This document shows positions 37,299 through 45,697 of a DNA stretch of 64,000 nucleotides, in pieces (position 1 is the first letter of the stretch; every line of letters begins with the position of its first letter). The notes under the pieces are model-generated. The model was not told where the DNA came from. It did no database searches and saw nothing but the letters and a program-made list of their open reading frames with translations. The position numbers and the translations under genes were made by a program. The DNA comes from Pirellula sp. (lineage in GTDB: Bacteria > Planctomycetota > Planctomycetia > Pirellulales > PNKZ01), in assembly GCA_013822735.1 (NCBI GenBank), contig PNKZ01000009.1:1-64000 (forward strand), written 5' to 3'.

Positions 37299-38285
37299 TT
37301 ATTCGTAGATCGGAAAGAACGTATGAAAGGCGGCCTCGCAGAAGGCGCCCGGGTCGTTGAACCGCCGGTGGCGGTCGAGCCCGGAGATCGCTTGCATTTC
37401 GCTCGGCGAAAGTGCGAAATCGAAGATCGCCAGATTCTCGGCAAGCCGTTCCGGCTTCGTGGTCTTCGGCACCACGGAAGTGCCGCGCTGCACGCCCCAA
37501 CGCAGCACTACTTGAGCGGGCGTCTTGCCGAGTCGCTTGGCCGCGGCGAGCACCACCGGTTGCTTGAGCACCGAGTCGTCTTCGGTCGCCATGCCGAGCT
37601 GCAAATACGATGACGCACCGAGCGGCGAGAAGCCGGTAACCGCGATCCGCTCTTCACGGCAAAAGCGCAAGAGCTTCTCCTGCGTGAGATACGGATGGAG
37701 CTCGACCTGCAACACGCTCGGCCGAATCTTCGCGTAGCTCGTCAGGTCGCGCAAGAGCGAGCAGCCGAAATTGCAGACGCCGATATTCCGCGCAAGCCCC
37801 GACGTTACAAGCTCCTCCATGGCACGCCAAGTTTCGGCAATCGGCACGGCCGCGGGCCGCATCTTCGGCTCGGCCGCGCCGGGGTCAAAAATCCATTCCG
37901 GCGGATACCGCACCTCCGGCGCCACGTATTCCAGCGCGATCGGAAAATGGATCAGGTACAAATCGAGATAGTCGAGCCCGAGGTCGCGCAGGCTGCGCTC
38001 GCAGGCCGGCCGCACATGCTCGGCGCGGTGGTACGTGTTCCACAGTTTCGACGTGATCCATAAGTCTTCACGCTTACAATCGCCCGCCGCGAGCGCGGCG
38101 CGAAAGCCGGCGCCGGCCTCCGCTTCGTTGCCGTAGTCGCAGGCCGCATCAAAGTGGCGATATCCGGTGCGCACCGCTGTTTGTACCAGCGCCGCCACGT
38201 CGGGCTTCGGGATCTTCCACAACCCCAGGCCTACCGCGGGAAGCGCAGCGCCCGAAGCGAGCGGGAAGGAATCGATCACAGTCAT
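37299..38285 (-). CDS. Aldo/keto reductase
   Basis: A 328-residue NAD(P)H-dependent reductase with the complete catalytic tetrad Asp46, Tyr51, Lys80 and His113 (GYRHFDAACDYGNE, ITSKLWN, LYLIHFPIA). GLGLWKIPKPDV is the usual beginning and VVPKTTKPERLAENLAIFDFALS the cofactor-phosphate loop. Full length for the family. It should reduce an aldehyde or ketone in the cytosol. Cotranscribed with the TauD-like dioxygenase 25 bp downstream. Confidence 0.92.
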   Translation of the reverse strand: MTVIDSFPLASGAALPAVGLGLWKIPKPDVAALVQTAVRTGYRHFDAACDYGNEAEAGAGFRAALAAGDCKREDLWITSKLWNTYHRAEHVRPACERSLRDLGLDYLDLYLIHFPIALEYVAPEVRYPPEWIFDPGAAEPKMRPAAVPIAETWRAMEELVTSGLARNIGVCNFGCSLLRDLTSYAKIRPSVLQVELHPYLTQEKLLRFCREERIAVTGFSPLGASSYLQLGMATEDDSVLKQPVVLAAAKRLGKTPAQVVLRWGVQRGTSVVPKTTKPERLAENLAIFDFALSPSEMQAISGLDRHRRFNDPGAFCEAAFHTFFPIYE

Positions 38286-38417
38286 CGTCTAAGTTTTCCT
38301 GGTTGAAAGGCCGGAGCCAAGCGCACCGACGCACCGGCGGCGAATGGGTTGACGGCGCTGATCGTCGCCGAAATTCCCGAAATCGCCTTTTGCGATAAAT
38401 AAGTATACAAACGATAG

Positions 38418-38549
38418 CGGCAAGATCACGCCGTCGCCCAACTTGGTCACGTTGCTCGTCTGGCCGCAAAGGGCCGCACCTTAGTCGGCGTCGCCGTCGA
38501 GTTGCACGACGAGTCGGGCGCACATACGCTGTCCGCCATGGTCGAGTGA
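38418..38549 (+). other. Orphan C-terminal reading-frame remnant
   Basis: An open plus-strand frame without a start codon, bounded upstream by TAG 38415, reads GHVARLAAKGRTLVGVAVEL and HDESGAHTLSAMVE before a TGA. The last 40 residues look protein-like (hotdog-thioesterase-like at best), so this may be the 3' end of a deleted gene. The rest of the gap 38286-38602 holds nothing recognisable. Confidence 0.25.
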
Positions 38550-38602
38550 TTCATTTCGCGTATTCCCAATGCCGCCGGCCGGCCATGATAAGGAATCGGA
38601 AC

Positions 38603-39388
38603 ATGTTGCGAGTGATGGGCCTGTTGATGGTGTCGCTCCTGGCGAGCACGGCTGCGGCGGCGGATGACGCGTTGCCGAAGACCGCCGAGAAGTTCGACGT
38701 CAACGGCCAAACGGCGATGCTCTATGCCGCGCCGAAGCCGGCCGCGGGGAAACCGTGGGTCTGGTACGCGCCGACGATCAAGGGGCTCTCGCTAGCGATG
38801 CGGCCCGTCTATTTCGAAGGCTTCTTGAACGCCGGCGTCAGCATCGCAGGCTTCGATCTCGGCGAAGTTCGTGGCGCTCCGGCCAGCACCGAGCAGTTCA
38901 CGCTCTTCTACCACGAGATGGTGAAGCGCGGCTGGTCGCCGAAGCCGATTCTGCTCGGCCAAAGTCGCGGCGGCTTAATGATGCTGGCCTGGGCAACGCG
39001 CCATCCTGACAAGACCCGGGCCTTCGTGGGAATTTATCCCGTCTGCAATCTCGCAAGTTGGCCGATGAAAAACGTGCCGGTAGTGCTGGAAGACTACAAG
39101 CTGACGGAAGCCGAACTCCGCGCCCGCCTCGCCGAGTTCAATCCGATCGACAATTTGAAAGGGCTACTCGAGCAGAAGGTGCCGATCTATGTCGTGCATG
39201 GCGATGCCGACGCCGTGGTGCCGTATAAAGACAACACGCAGTTGTTGAAGGAGCGCTACGAAACCGGCGGCGGCTCGATCCAGGTGAAAGTCGTCGCGGG
39301 TGAAGGGCACAAGGTGTCGCCATCGTTCTTTGAAGACCCGAATCTCGTCGACTTCGTGCTCCGGCAGGCCGGCGTGAAAGGAAAGTAG
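38603..39388 (+). CDS. Secreted alpha/beta hydrolase
   Basis: ATG 38603, with AAGGAA about 8 nt upstream, begins a signal peptide (MLRVMGLLMVSLLASTAAAA) and is preferred to 38585 (261 residues). The alpha/beta hydrolase nucleophile elbow is GQSRGG in PILLGQSRGGLMML. VYVVHGDADAVVPY supplies the acid residue and GEGHKVSP the histidine, so the catalytic triad is complete. It resembles the dienelactone-hydrolase/prolyl-oligopeptidase-like small hydrolases common in planctomycetes. Substrate unknown, probably an ester released from polysaccharide. Confidence 0.85.
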   Translation: MLRVMGLLMVSLLASTAAAADDALPKTAEKFDVNGQTAMLYAAPKPAAGKPWVWYAPTIKGLSLAMRPVYFEGFLNAGVSIAGFDLGEVRGAPASTEQFTLFYHEMVKRGWSPKPILLGQSRGGLMMLAWATRHPDKTRAFVGIYPVCNLASWPMKNVPVVLEDYKLTEAELRARLAEFNPIDNLKGLLEQKVPIYVVHGDADAVVPYKDNTQLLKERYETGGGSIQVKVVAGEGHKVSPSFFEDPNLVDFVLRQAGVKGK

Positions 39389-39449
39389 AGTAAGGACGAC
39401 CGCGACAAGAGTCGTGGCCGCAAGTCGCTTATTGGGGGAGGGCAGCGCG

Positions 39450-39860
39450 ATGCAGTCGCCGCGTGAGGTCGTGTTGGCATGGATTGCGGCGTTCAATCGC
39501 TGTGACGCGGTTGCTGCAGCCGCGCTCTATCACGACGATGCCGTCAACGTGCAAATCGCCGACGGCGAGCCAACTGTCGGGCGCCAAGCTATGCAGGACG
39601 GCTTCTCCTACTTCTTCCGAGCGTTTCCCGACAACTTCACAAGGCCGGTTAATTTGTTCGAGGATGGCGACTGGGCCATTTTGGAATGGGAAGGGGGTGC
39701 GACCTGGCAAGGGGAGTTCGCCGGACATTCGCCGAACGGCCGGTCGTTTCAGATTCAGGGCTGCGGCTTCTTTCATGTAGTAGGAGGCCGGATCAAGTTT
39801 CAACGCGGATATTGGGACAAAGTTTCGTGGTTCCGCCAACTCGGCATTCCGGCGGAGTAA
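39450..39860 (+). CDS. SnoaL-like/NTF2-fold protein
   Basis: ATG 39450 follows a strong GGGGGAGGG; an earlier in-frame start at 39414 is not needed. The 136-residue product has the NTF2-fold pattern of SnoaL-like proteins: VVLAWIAAFNRCDAVAAAALYHDDAVNV, then VGRQAMQDGFSYFFRAFPDNF, and IQGCGFFHVVGGRIKFQRGYWD. No signal peptide. Family members are cyclases, hydrolases or simply ligand-binding proteins, so a specific function cannot be given. Confidence 0.82.
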   Translation: MQSPREVVLAWIAAFNRCDAVAAAALYHDDAVNVQIADGEPTVGRQAMQDGFSYFFRAFPDNFTRPVNLFEDGDWAILEWEGGATWQGEFAGHSPNGRSFQIQGCGFFHVVGGRIKFQRGYWDKVSWFRQLGIPAE

Positions 39861-39956
39861 CGGCCTTCTGAACTGTTCCGTGCGATCCCATTTCCGCAAG
39901 AGGAAAAGAGGTAACTGTACAAACTGGCCTGTGATTTTTCGGAGAGCAATCGGGTG

Positions 39957-40451
39957 ATGGACCAAACTGCGATTACCCAATACGTCGTCGAAACGTTCGC
40001 GGGCGTGAACGTCGTAGTCGGTTCGCGCGAGGCCGGGTCGCCGGAGCTCGCTTGGGGCGATACGTTTTTCATTTACGATCCCGAGCGATCGCTGCCGCCG
40101 GCAGGGCAGTTTCCGTTCGCCACGATCGTGACGAAAGACTACGGCGACTTCGACCGCGCCTCGCAGCTCGATCGGCCCGACGTGTTTCGCCTGAACATCG
40201 GCCTCAGCAAGGAGACGTACCGCACGCTCTTCGGCCCGCAGCCGGCGCATCCTCCGCTGAACCACGTCGTAGCGACCGGGCACGACTTCGCGGTGCTGGA
40301 TCAATTGCTGCCGCATCCCGTGTATGCTTCGCAGTCGTGGGTTTGCGTGCTCAATCCCGGCGCGGCAACGTTTGAGAAAGTGCGACCGCTCTTGGCCGAC
40401 GCCTACGAACTGGCCGCGAGCCGGTACGCGAAGCGTGAGTCGCACGCATGA
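39957..40451 (+). CDS. DUF6194-like protein
   Basis: ATG 39957 (after a GTG at 39954) follows GGAG; the product has 164 residues. SREAGSPELAWGDTFFIYDPE, FPFATIVTKDYGDFDRAS and LDRPDVFRLNIGLSKETYRTLFG closely match what I remember of the DUF6194 family found in actinobacteria and planctomycetes. No catalytic residues are known to me; the fold may be MmcQ/YjbR-like. It is followed 28 bp later by another small cytosolic protein gene on the same strand. Confidence 0.75.
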   Translation: MDQTAITQYVVETFAGVNVVVGSREAGSPELAWGDTFFIYDPERSLPPAGQFPFATIVTKDYGDFDRASQLDRPDVFRLNIGLSKETYRTLFGPQPAHPPLNHVVATGHDFAVLDQLLPHPVYASQSWVCVLNPGAATFEKVRPLLADAYELAASRYAKRESHA

Positions 40452-40479
40452 GGCGCCATCGAGCAGTAGCGAGCGCGTG

Positions 40480-41004
40480 ATGAGCTTCCTCAAACGACTT
40501 TTCGGAAAGCGCGACGACCCGACGACGAGTTGGAACGCGCAACAACTTCCGCTCCCCGATTTCGACTGGGGCGCAATGCAACTGGCGAACCTGCGGTTCG
40601 GCGATCCGCTCGATGCGGCCGCGATTCTCGGGCGGCCCGACCGGTTCACGTGGGGCGACGGCGACTATTGCGAGCTCCTGTACGCGCGCGGAGGATTTCA
40701 GCTCGACTTCGACCAGGGAACGTGGGCCTACGCGGCGTTTTTCATCGGCCCCGACCATCACCTGCCCGATCATCCGGCCATGGCGTTTGCGCGGCCGCGC
40801 CTCAGCGGCGGCCCGGCGCAAAGCATCGTCCTGTCGCCGGAGGTCGACCGCGCACGGATCGAACAGTGGTTCGGCCCGGCCGAGTCGGCGGACGTCGATG
40901 CGGACGAGGCGATTCTGTGTTACGTGCGGCAGGGCCTTACAATGGAATTCGAACTCGACGGCGCGTCGGGACGATTGAAACGGTGGAATCTGTTTCCGGA
41001 ATGA
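40480..41004 (+). CDS. Hypothetical cytosolic protein
   Basis: ATG 40480 is the start of a sensible product (174 residues, MSFLKRLFGKRDD...). It has no signal peptide or membrane segment and is rich in Asp, Pro and aromatic residues (FDWGAMQLANLRFGDPLDAA, WGDGDYCELLYARGGFQLDF). It does not match a family I recognise. It follows the DUF6194-like gene by 28 bp and may be cotranscribed. Confidence 0.65.
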   Translation: MSFLKRLFGKRDDPTTSWNAQQLPLPDFDWGAMQLANLRFGDPLDAAAILGRPDRFTWGDGDYCELLYARGGFQLDFDQGTWAYAAFFIGPDHHLPDHPAMAFARPRLSGGPAQSIVLSPEVDRARIEQWFGPAESADVDADEAILCYVRQGLTMEFELDGASGRLKRWNLFPE

Positions 41005-41066
41005 TCTAGGCTGCTCGACGTCCGCGAAGTACGCCACGCATCCAAGCGAAAGTCAACGAGGCGAAT

Positions 41067-41324
41067 ATGGACTCAGACAACTCGCGCACGTTCGCCCGCG
41101 CCAACCTGAGCGGCGCCCAATTCCATGACGTCAGCCTGCGCGACGCGCAGTTCGACGACGTCAATCTGGCCGGCGCTCAGTTTCAAAACATCAATCTGTC
41201 GAACGCCAAGTTCGACGATGTGAACCTCTCCGGCGTCGCCATCACGAACGCCAACATTAAGGGAATGACCATCAACGGCGTGCTGCTCACGACGTTGCTC
41301 GGCGACTGCGAGCATCACGGGTAG
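41067..41324 (+). CDS. Small pentapeptide-repeat protein
   Basis: An 85-residue protein built from A(N/D)Lxx-type pentapeptide repeats: ANLSGAQFHDVSLRDAQFDD, then VNLAGAQFQNINLSNAKFDD and VNLSGVAITNANIKGMTING. Ten or so coils should form a short right-handed quadrilateral beta-helix. Pentapeptide proteins act as structural or DNA-mimicking modules; nothing shows which applies here. It stands alone between two small intergenic gaps. Confidence 0.8.
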   Translation: MDSDNSRTFARANLSGAQFHDVSLRDAQFDDVNLAGAQFQNINLSNAKFDDVNLSGVAITNANIKGMTINGVLLTTLLGDCEHHG

Positions 41325-41345
41325 CTTCCAGGGTAATCCGTCGAC

Positions 41346-41423
41346 GGGTGGCTGGGGCTGAGCCGCAGGCGAAGCCCCAGTACCAGTAACTGGGGCATCA
41401 CTGCGTTCTGCCCCAGCCACCCC
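41346..41423. repeat. Intergenic inverted repeat, GGGTGGCTGGGGC family, copy 1
   Basis: GGGTGGCTGGGGC at the left end pairs with GCCCCAGCCACCC at the right end, with a second pair (GAAGCCCCAG and CTGGGGCAT) inside, so the element can fold into a two-stem structure. Related copies lie at 42143-42229, 50961-50997 and 58516-58599, always outside genes. The rest of the gap 41325-41641 contains nothing recognisable. Confidence 0.7.
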
Positions 41424-41641
41424 TTGCGCCTTCCGCTGGTCAATTCGCGGCCAAGTGGAGTCGTGAGGCTCGCAGGCGCACCGCGCGCCGCACGTTACCT
41501 CTTGCGCCCCAATGCCGCGACATTCCTGCTTCCCGTGGTGGGCGATGGCGGCGTGTTCAAGATCGATCAGCGCTTCGGCACGAGGCGTGCGGTTGTCGGT
41601 GGTTCGCGTCGAAAGACATCGAACCACAATCGCACACTAGG

Positions 41642-42130
41642 ATGCAAATCATGAATTCCGAATTTAACAACCTGCCGGAAAGCTCCCTCGATTGGCTGCA
41701 AAACCTCATCGAGATCAATATCGATAGTAGCAAGGGCTTCGCCGAAGCCGCCGAAAAGCTTGGGGAAATGAAGCAGAAGGATCGTCCGGTCGAAGCGATG
41801 TTCCGCAGCCTTTCGGCCGATCGTTCGGCGCAGGCCCAGGAGTTGAAGGCCATCGTATCCGCGAACCAAGCCAAGCCGACGGATTCGGGCAGCGTCGCCG
41901 CCGCCGCACACCGCACCTGGATGGATTTGCGCGCCGCGCTCGGCGGCGGGGAACAAGCCCTGCTGAGCGAAGCGGAACGAGGCGAAGATCAAATCAAAGC
42001 CAAGTACGAAGAGGCGTTGAAAGATCTCGGCACCTGCCCCTGCACGCAAGTGCTCCGCCGGCACTATGTGGCCGTGAAGGCTTCGCACGACAAGGTGCGC
42101 GACCTGCGCGACGCGTACGCCAAGGTCTAA
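41642..42130 (+). CDS. PA2169-type four-helix-bundle protein (DUF2383-like)
   Basis: A 162-residue, nearly all-helical cytosolic protein. LDWLQNLIEINIDSSKGFAEAAEKL at the N-terminus and QVLRRHYVAVKASHDKVRDLRDAY at the C-terminus are the opening and closing helices of the PA2169/DUF2383 ferritin-like family. ATG 41651 is another possible start. The metal ligands of true ferritins are not evident. Possibly stress-related; function unknown. A repeat and a strong terminator follow the gene. Confidence 0.8.
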   Translation: MQIMNSEFNNLPESSLDWLQNLIEINIDSSKGFAEAAEKLGEMKQKDRPVEAMFRSLSADRSAQAQELKAIVSANQAKPTDSGSVAAAAHRTWMDLRAALGGGEQALLSEAERGEDQIKAKYEEALKDLGTCPCTQVLRRHYVAVKASHDKVRDLRDAYAKV

Positions 42131-42142
42131 GCCGATACAGAC

Positions 42143-42229
42143 GGGTGGCTGGGGCTGGAGCCGAAGGCGAAGCCCCAGGTTCCGGATCCCCAGATACTGG
42201 GGCACCACTTCGTTCTGCCCCAGCCACCC
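42143..42229. repeat. Intergenic inverted repeat, GGGTGGCTGGGGC family, copy 2
   Basis: Begins GGGTGGCTGGGGCTGGAGCC and ends CGTTCTGCCCCAGCCACCC, with internal CGAAGCCCCAGG and ACTGGGGCACCACTT. Nearly the same as copy 1 apart from a short length difference in the middle. It lies just after a stop codon and before a terminator. Confidence 0.7.
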
Positions 42230-42250
42230 GGCGCTACAGAATGCAACTCG

Positions 42251-42288
42251 ACGGACACGGCAACTCATTTGCCGTGTCCGTTTTCGTT
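42251..42288 (+). terminator. Strong Rho-independent terminator
   Basis: ACGGACACGGCAA (42251-42263) pairs perfectly over 13 bp with TTGCCGTGTCCGT (42269-42281) around a CTCAT loop, and TTTTCGTTT follows. It should end transcripts coming from the four-helix-bundle gene. The remainder of the gap up to 42493 holds no recognisable feature. Confidence 0.85.
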
Positions 42289-42493
42289 TGGCGTGGTCAT
42301 AGGAACGTGCAGCAGGTCGCCGGCGGCGCCGGCATTGCCGGTCGGCACTTTGGCGATTGTGTCGATTCCCGTGGATTTTCCGTTCGTACGGGACGAGTAG
42401 TTATCTAAGAGAGGCGCTCACTCGGAGTGCGCGCTTTCGACATCGATCCACGCCGCAATGGTCGCAGCAAGTTAGCTCGGAAGGCAACGGGGA

Positions 42494-43594
42494 ATGCAAC
42501 TCGGTAGGAAGATCCTCCGTAGATTGCCGGCGATTGTCGCCTGTTGGCTGGCGCTGCAGGTCGGCGCGGCATGCGCGCAGGATGTCGAATACCCGGACGC
42601 CGCGAATCCGTTCATTCAAGACGAGCCGCTCTTTCCGCCGACGCCGTATATCTCGCCGCTCGGCAACTTGTACTTCACCGGCGACTTCGTCGGCTTCACG
42701 CATCTCACCCCGACGGCGTCGTACGCCAAGCTCAATCGTACGACCACCGTGCTCTCGGGCAACGACTTCGATTTCGCGAACCAGCCCGGCATGCGGATGC
42801 TGCTCGGAGCGCGGCTCACCGACTACTACTCCGTCGAATTGAGCTATCTCGGGCTGTTCGATTGGAACGACTACCAATCGGTGCGCAACCTCGAAACGAA
42901 TACCCAAGGAACGCAAGGCAATTTGTACTCGCCGTTCACCGGCTTCGGTTTTCCGGCGCAGGCAGGCCTCGACTACAATAACTTCGTCTCCATCGCCTCG
43001 GAGACGCAGCTCAATACGGGCGAACTCAACTTCCGCCGTCGCGTCGATCTTCCTTCGTCGGGCTTTCAAGCCTCGGGCATCTGGGGAGTGCGCTACATGA
43101 GCCTGGCCGATCGCTTCGCATACCGGAGCCGATCGAATTCGCCGACGCCCCTCGGCGCGACCGTGGCCGACGACGTGATCGCTTCGAATCGGATGTTCGG
43201 GGCGCAAGTCGGCGGATCGTTGCAGATGCACGTCGAACGTCGGGCCTGGATCGACATCGAAGCCAAAGGGATCATGTTCACGAACGACTCGAGCCAGAAC
43301 ACGACGTTCACGACCGACACATTGGCCGGCGGCGCGGCGACGACCACGTTCGGCGCGCGCTCGCAACAGCGCGTCAGTTTCGGCGTCGACCTGCAAGCGG
43401 CCCTCTCATGGCGCTTCTCGCGCTTCATCATCGGGCGCGTCGGCTACCAAGCGATCTTCCTGGAAGGGGTCTCGCTCGCGGCGAACAACTTCACCACGAA
43501 CGCCCGCAACGCCAACGTCGACCCGTCGGAACTCTCGAACAACGGCCACATGACGTTCCACGGCCCGTTCACGGGCCTGACGGTTACGTGGTAA
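42494..43594 (+). CDS. BBP7-family outer-membrane beta-barrel protein
   Basis: A 366-residue protein with a signal peptide (MQLGRKILRRLPAIVACWLALQVGAACA) and a C-terminal TGLTVTW ending on an aromatic residue, as outer-membrane barrels do. Alternating hydrophobic strands (GMRMLLGARLTDYYSVELSYLG, SGIWGVRYMSLADRFAYRSR, RRAWIDIEAKGIMF, FIIGRVGYQAIFLEGVSLA) match the planctomycete BBP7 family. It probably sits in the outer membrane; whether it is a pore is not known. Confidence 0.85.
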   Translation: MQLGRKILRRLPAIVACWLALQVGAACAQDVEYPDAANPFIQDEPLFPPTPYISPLGNLYFTGDFVGFTHLTPTASYAKLNRTTTVLSGNDFDFANQPGMRMLLGARLTDYYSVELSYLGLFDWNDYQSVRNLETNTQGTQGNLYSPFTGFGFPAQAGLDYNNFVSIASETQLNTGELNFRRRVDLPSSGFQASGIWGVRYMSLADRFAYRSRSNSPTPLGATVADDVIASNRMFGAQVGGSLQMHVERRAWIDIEAKGIMFTNDSSQNTTFTTDTLAGGAATTTFGARSQQRVSFGVDLQAALSWRFSRFIIGRVGYQAIFLEGVSLAANNFTTNARNANVDPSELSNNGHMTFHGPFTGLTVTW

Positions 43595-43650
43595 CGGACA
43601 GCGACGTCGCCTTCCGCTTCTCCCGCGCTTTCAGCGGCCAACGACCACAC

Positions 43651-43680
43651 ACTAGCCCCGACGCGCAAGCGAGGGGACTG
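43651..43680. repeat. Single arm of the CTAGCCCCGACGCG repeat
   Basis: ACTAGCCCCGACGCGCAAGC followed by GAGGGGACTG. The same sequence forms both arms of the hairpin at 44804-44882. Here only one arm is present, 56 bp after the BBP7 gene. Confidence 0.6.
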
Positions 43681-43773
43681 GGACCTGCCGATTTCGCTTA
43701 ACCGGTTCTAGCCCAACGGCTAGAATCATGGCGGATGCACTAATCGCAACGTGAATATCTTGTGCGGCCGTAG

Positions 43774-44112
43774 ATGACGACTACCTCAGCACACCTAAAT
43801 GGTCAGCTCGCCAATTGGCCTTCCCAAGACACGATGGCGGCAATTCTTCGAGATGCCGGCCTTCGCGTTCATCGCGGCCGCTATTCGATCCGCGTTGAAG
43901 ACTGTTCGCACTTTGTTTTTCAGAACTACGGCGGCGATATTGGCGAGCCCGTTATCGACGCTGATGCAGATTCCGCCGACGAAATGCTCCGTGACGGGAA
44001 GCTTGTTTCCAAGGCACTCTCGCAGGCCGGCATGGTTCATCGATTCGAGATCTATGATTATCGCAATGAGCTCGTCGAATACTTGCATCATGGCTGGCTG
44101 CAAGACAACTAA
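43774..44112 (+). CDS. Hypothetical small protein coupled to a zinc-ribbon/ACP gene
   Basis: A 112-residue acidic cytosolic protein ([21 protein letters not shown]...). It has no signal peptide, membrane segment or motif I recognise. [20 protein letters not shown], then [20 protein letters not shown] and [18 protein letters not shown] suggest an alpha/beta fold. Its TAA stop overlaps the ATG of the next gene by one base, so the two are probably translated together. Confidence 0.6.
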   Translation: MTTTSAHLNGQLANWPSQDTMAAILRDAGLRVHRGRYSIRVEDCSHFVFQNYGGDIGEPVIDADADSADEMLRDGKLVSKALSQAGMVHRFEIYDYRNELVEYLHHGWLQDN

Positions 44113-44468
44113 TGCTGTGCGCAGTGACCATCTCATCGCGAACACCCGAGGGCATTCCGCATCGCTGCCCCGTCTGCGGCGCGGTGGCGAACATCGAGCC
44201 GTCGTATCCCGGCGGCGATTCCTGTTGCCCGAGTTGCGGCCAACTGCTGTGGTGGTTTCGCAACCGACTGAGCGATGACGCCGGCATCGCGCCGGAGAGC
44301 ATCACGCTCGCCTCTTCCTTCCGAGAACTTGGCGCCGATTCGCTCGACCTCGTCGAGCTGGTGATGGAACTCGAAGAAGAGTTCGAGATCACGATCCCGG
44401 ACGCCGACGCCGAGCAAATCAAGAACGTCGGCGATGCGGTTCGCTACATTGTGCAACGGCGTCGATGA
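44112..44468 (+). CDS. Zinc ribbon fused to an acyl carrier protein domain
   Basis: A 118-residue fusion. Residues 15-45 form a zinc ribbon with C19-x2-C22 and C39-x2-C42 (CPVCG and CPSCG). Residues 50-116 are an acyl carrier protein: [26 protein letters not shown], with Ser77 in the DSL motif as the phosphopantetheine site, and the acidic helix 2/3 pattern. GTG 44124 is another possible start. ACPs carry growing acyl chains; the zinc ribbon probably docks the carrier to a partner. No fatty-acid or polyketide synthase genes are next to it. Overlaps the preceding gene by one base. Confidence 0.85.
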   Translation: MLCAVTISSRTPEGIPHRCPVCGAVANIEPSYPGGDSCCPSCGQLLWWFRNRLSDDAGIAPESITLASSFRELGADSLDLVELVMELEEEFEITIPDADAEQIKNVGDAVRYIVQRRR

Positions 44469-44803
44469 GAACCAGGTTGAGCATGCGTTTGTCCAGTGCA
44501 GAGCGGGGCCCGAACCCTTCTCCCGCCGGGAGAAGGGGGCCGTGAGGTCGGATGAGGGTGACGTTGCGCGACGCTTGGTGTTGCGCACGGAACAATCGCC
44601 GCGCGACAAGTTGTCTCCGAGCCAAGTGCCATGTCGGGCGGCCCTCACCCGTCGAGCTCAGGCTCGCCGACCTCTCCCAGTGGGCGAGGTGGTTTGGAAC
44701 GGGGTCGATGGCGATAGCCGAAGCCGACGAGCCGCGGTGACCGACGGCACGCGGAGCGTGCCTACTACATTGCCGAAGTCTTCTCACACCACCGCCATCA
44801 AAC

Positions 44804-44882
44804 ACTAGCCCCGACGCGCAAGCGAGGGGACTCTTTGTCGAGCATTCCCATACGGTCCCCTCGCTTGCGCGTCGGGGCTAGT
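44804..44882. repeat. Hairpin element with two CTAGCCCCGACGCG arms
   Basis: ACTAGCCCCGACGCGCAAGC + GAGGGGAC at the left end is mirrored by GTCCCCTC + GCTTGCGCGTCGGGGCTAGT at the right end, around a 23-base loop. The 28-bp arms are perfect inverted copies, and a single arm also occurs at 43651-43680. Looks like a REP/MITE-type mobile or structural element with no coding capacity. Confidence 0.8.
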
Positions 44883-45097
44883 ATTTAGTGGCGAAGACCA
44901 TCTACGTTTCATCTCCCCCATCCCCTTCTCATCCCCCTGATCTCCTTTTCTTCTTCGCGTCTCTGCGTCTTGGCGCGCACTCTGAGACTGCACTCCGAGA
45001 AAATTGCCGCCGGCGAAAAATCGCCTGGCCAAATTTGCTCTGGAAAGTGGGCCGGCGGGTTCGGGATAATTCGGCGTGATTCGTGGCGTCGTCTTAG

Positions 45098-45118
45098 CCC
45101 CCGTCGAGTCGACGGGGG
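45098..45118. repeat. Perfect 21-bp palindrome
   Basis: CCCCCGTCGA, one central G, TCGACGGGGG. Contained in the repeat-rich region; could be a protein-binding site or the core of another dispersed repeat. Confidence 0.5.
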
Positions 45119-45697
45119 AATGGGCGCCGATTGTCGGACCAGCGAACCCCTCACCCCCGGCCCCTCTCCCGCAAGGGGCGAGGGGAGCATCATTTCCATG
45201 CGCTGTTTAAGACCGCATCACCGAAACATTGTCGGCCGATCTCAGGCGGCTCGCCGGGCCGCTTCGCGAAATCGACGTAAGTGGTGCGCACTAAATCGGC
45301 AAATCGCGCACAACAGTGCCCTTGGAGTGCGCGTCGGAGCGCTTACCAACAAGGGAGCGCACTACCCATTCTCCTTAGTGCGCACGGGGCAGGGGGTGGT
45401 TCCACGACTTACGTCGCTTGCGAGCACGACGGCCGGCAGCATTTGCCGCGAACGGCGCGCGGCGGTCGTCCGGTTTCGCGGCGACGTGCGCAGCGGTGCG
45501 CACAGAGGGGCACGCTCCCTGCAGGCGATGCGCAATACGGCGCAGCAAAATGCGGGCCCGGCGCACGAAAATGTGCGATATGCGCCTGTGGCGCGCAGTA
45601 TCTGCGGGCCATTCGATTCGCGCCCGCCGAGCGTCTAAACTACTCGGGCCGATCCGCTTCGTTCTCAACGCCATCGCCCTCTGAAGAAACCACTGCC

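Larger units (their letters stand above)
44469..45697. other. Repeat-rich non-coding region
   Basis: No credible gene lies in these 1.2 kb. In order it holds: CCTTCTCCCGCCGGGAGAAGG (about 44517-44537) and a facing GCCCTCACC...CCTCTCCC pair near 44640-44680; the small palindrome GGCACGC-GGA-GCGTGCC (44746-44762); the CTAGCCCC hairpin (44804-44882); a CTTCGCGTCTCTGCGTC stretch near 44955, a sequence often scattered in planctomycete genomes; a perfect palindrome at 45098-45118; another CCCCTCACCCCCGGCCCC segment near 45150; and a 320-bp stretch with many GTGCGCAC-type sites (45284-45600). The open frames there lack domains and starts. Confidence 0.6.

Noticed and set aside
41346-42229. CRISPR array from similar repeats close together
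   Set aside because: Only two copies, separated by a gene, each self-complementary; no regular spacers and no cas genes.
44804-44882. Interpreting the long hairpin as a Rho-independent terminator
   Set aside because: No T run follows, the loop is long, and one arm occurs again elsewhere, so it is better treated as a dispersed repeat.
45281-45697. Extending the SASA esterase gene upstream to 45281
   Set aside because: The added 139 codons are low-complexity Arg/Ala/Cys sequence from the repeat region; the signal peptide begins at 45698.
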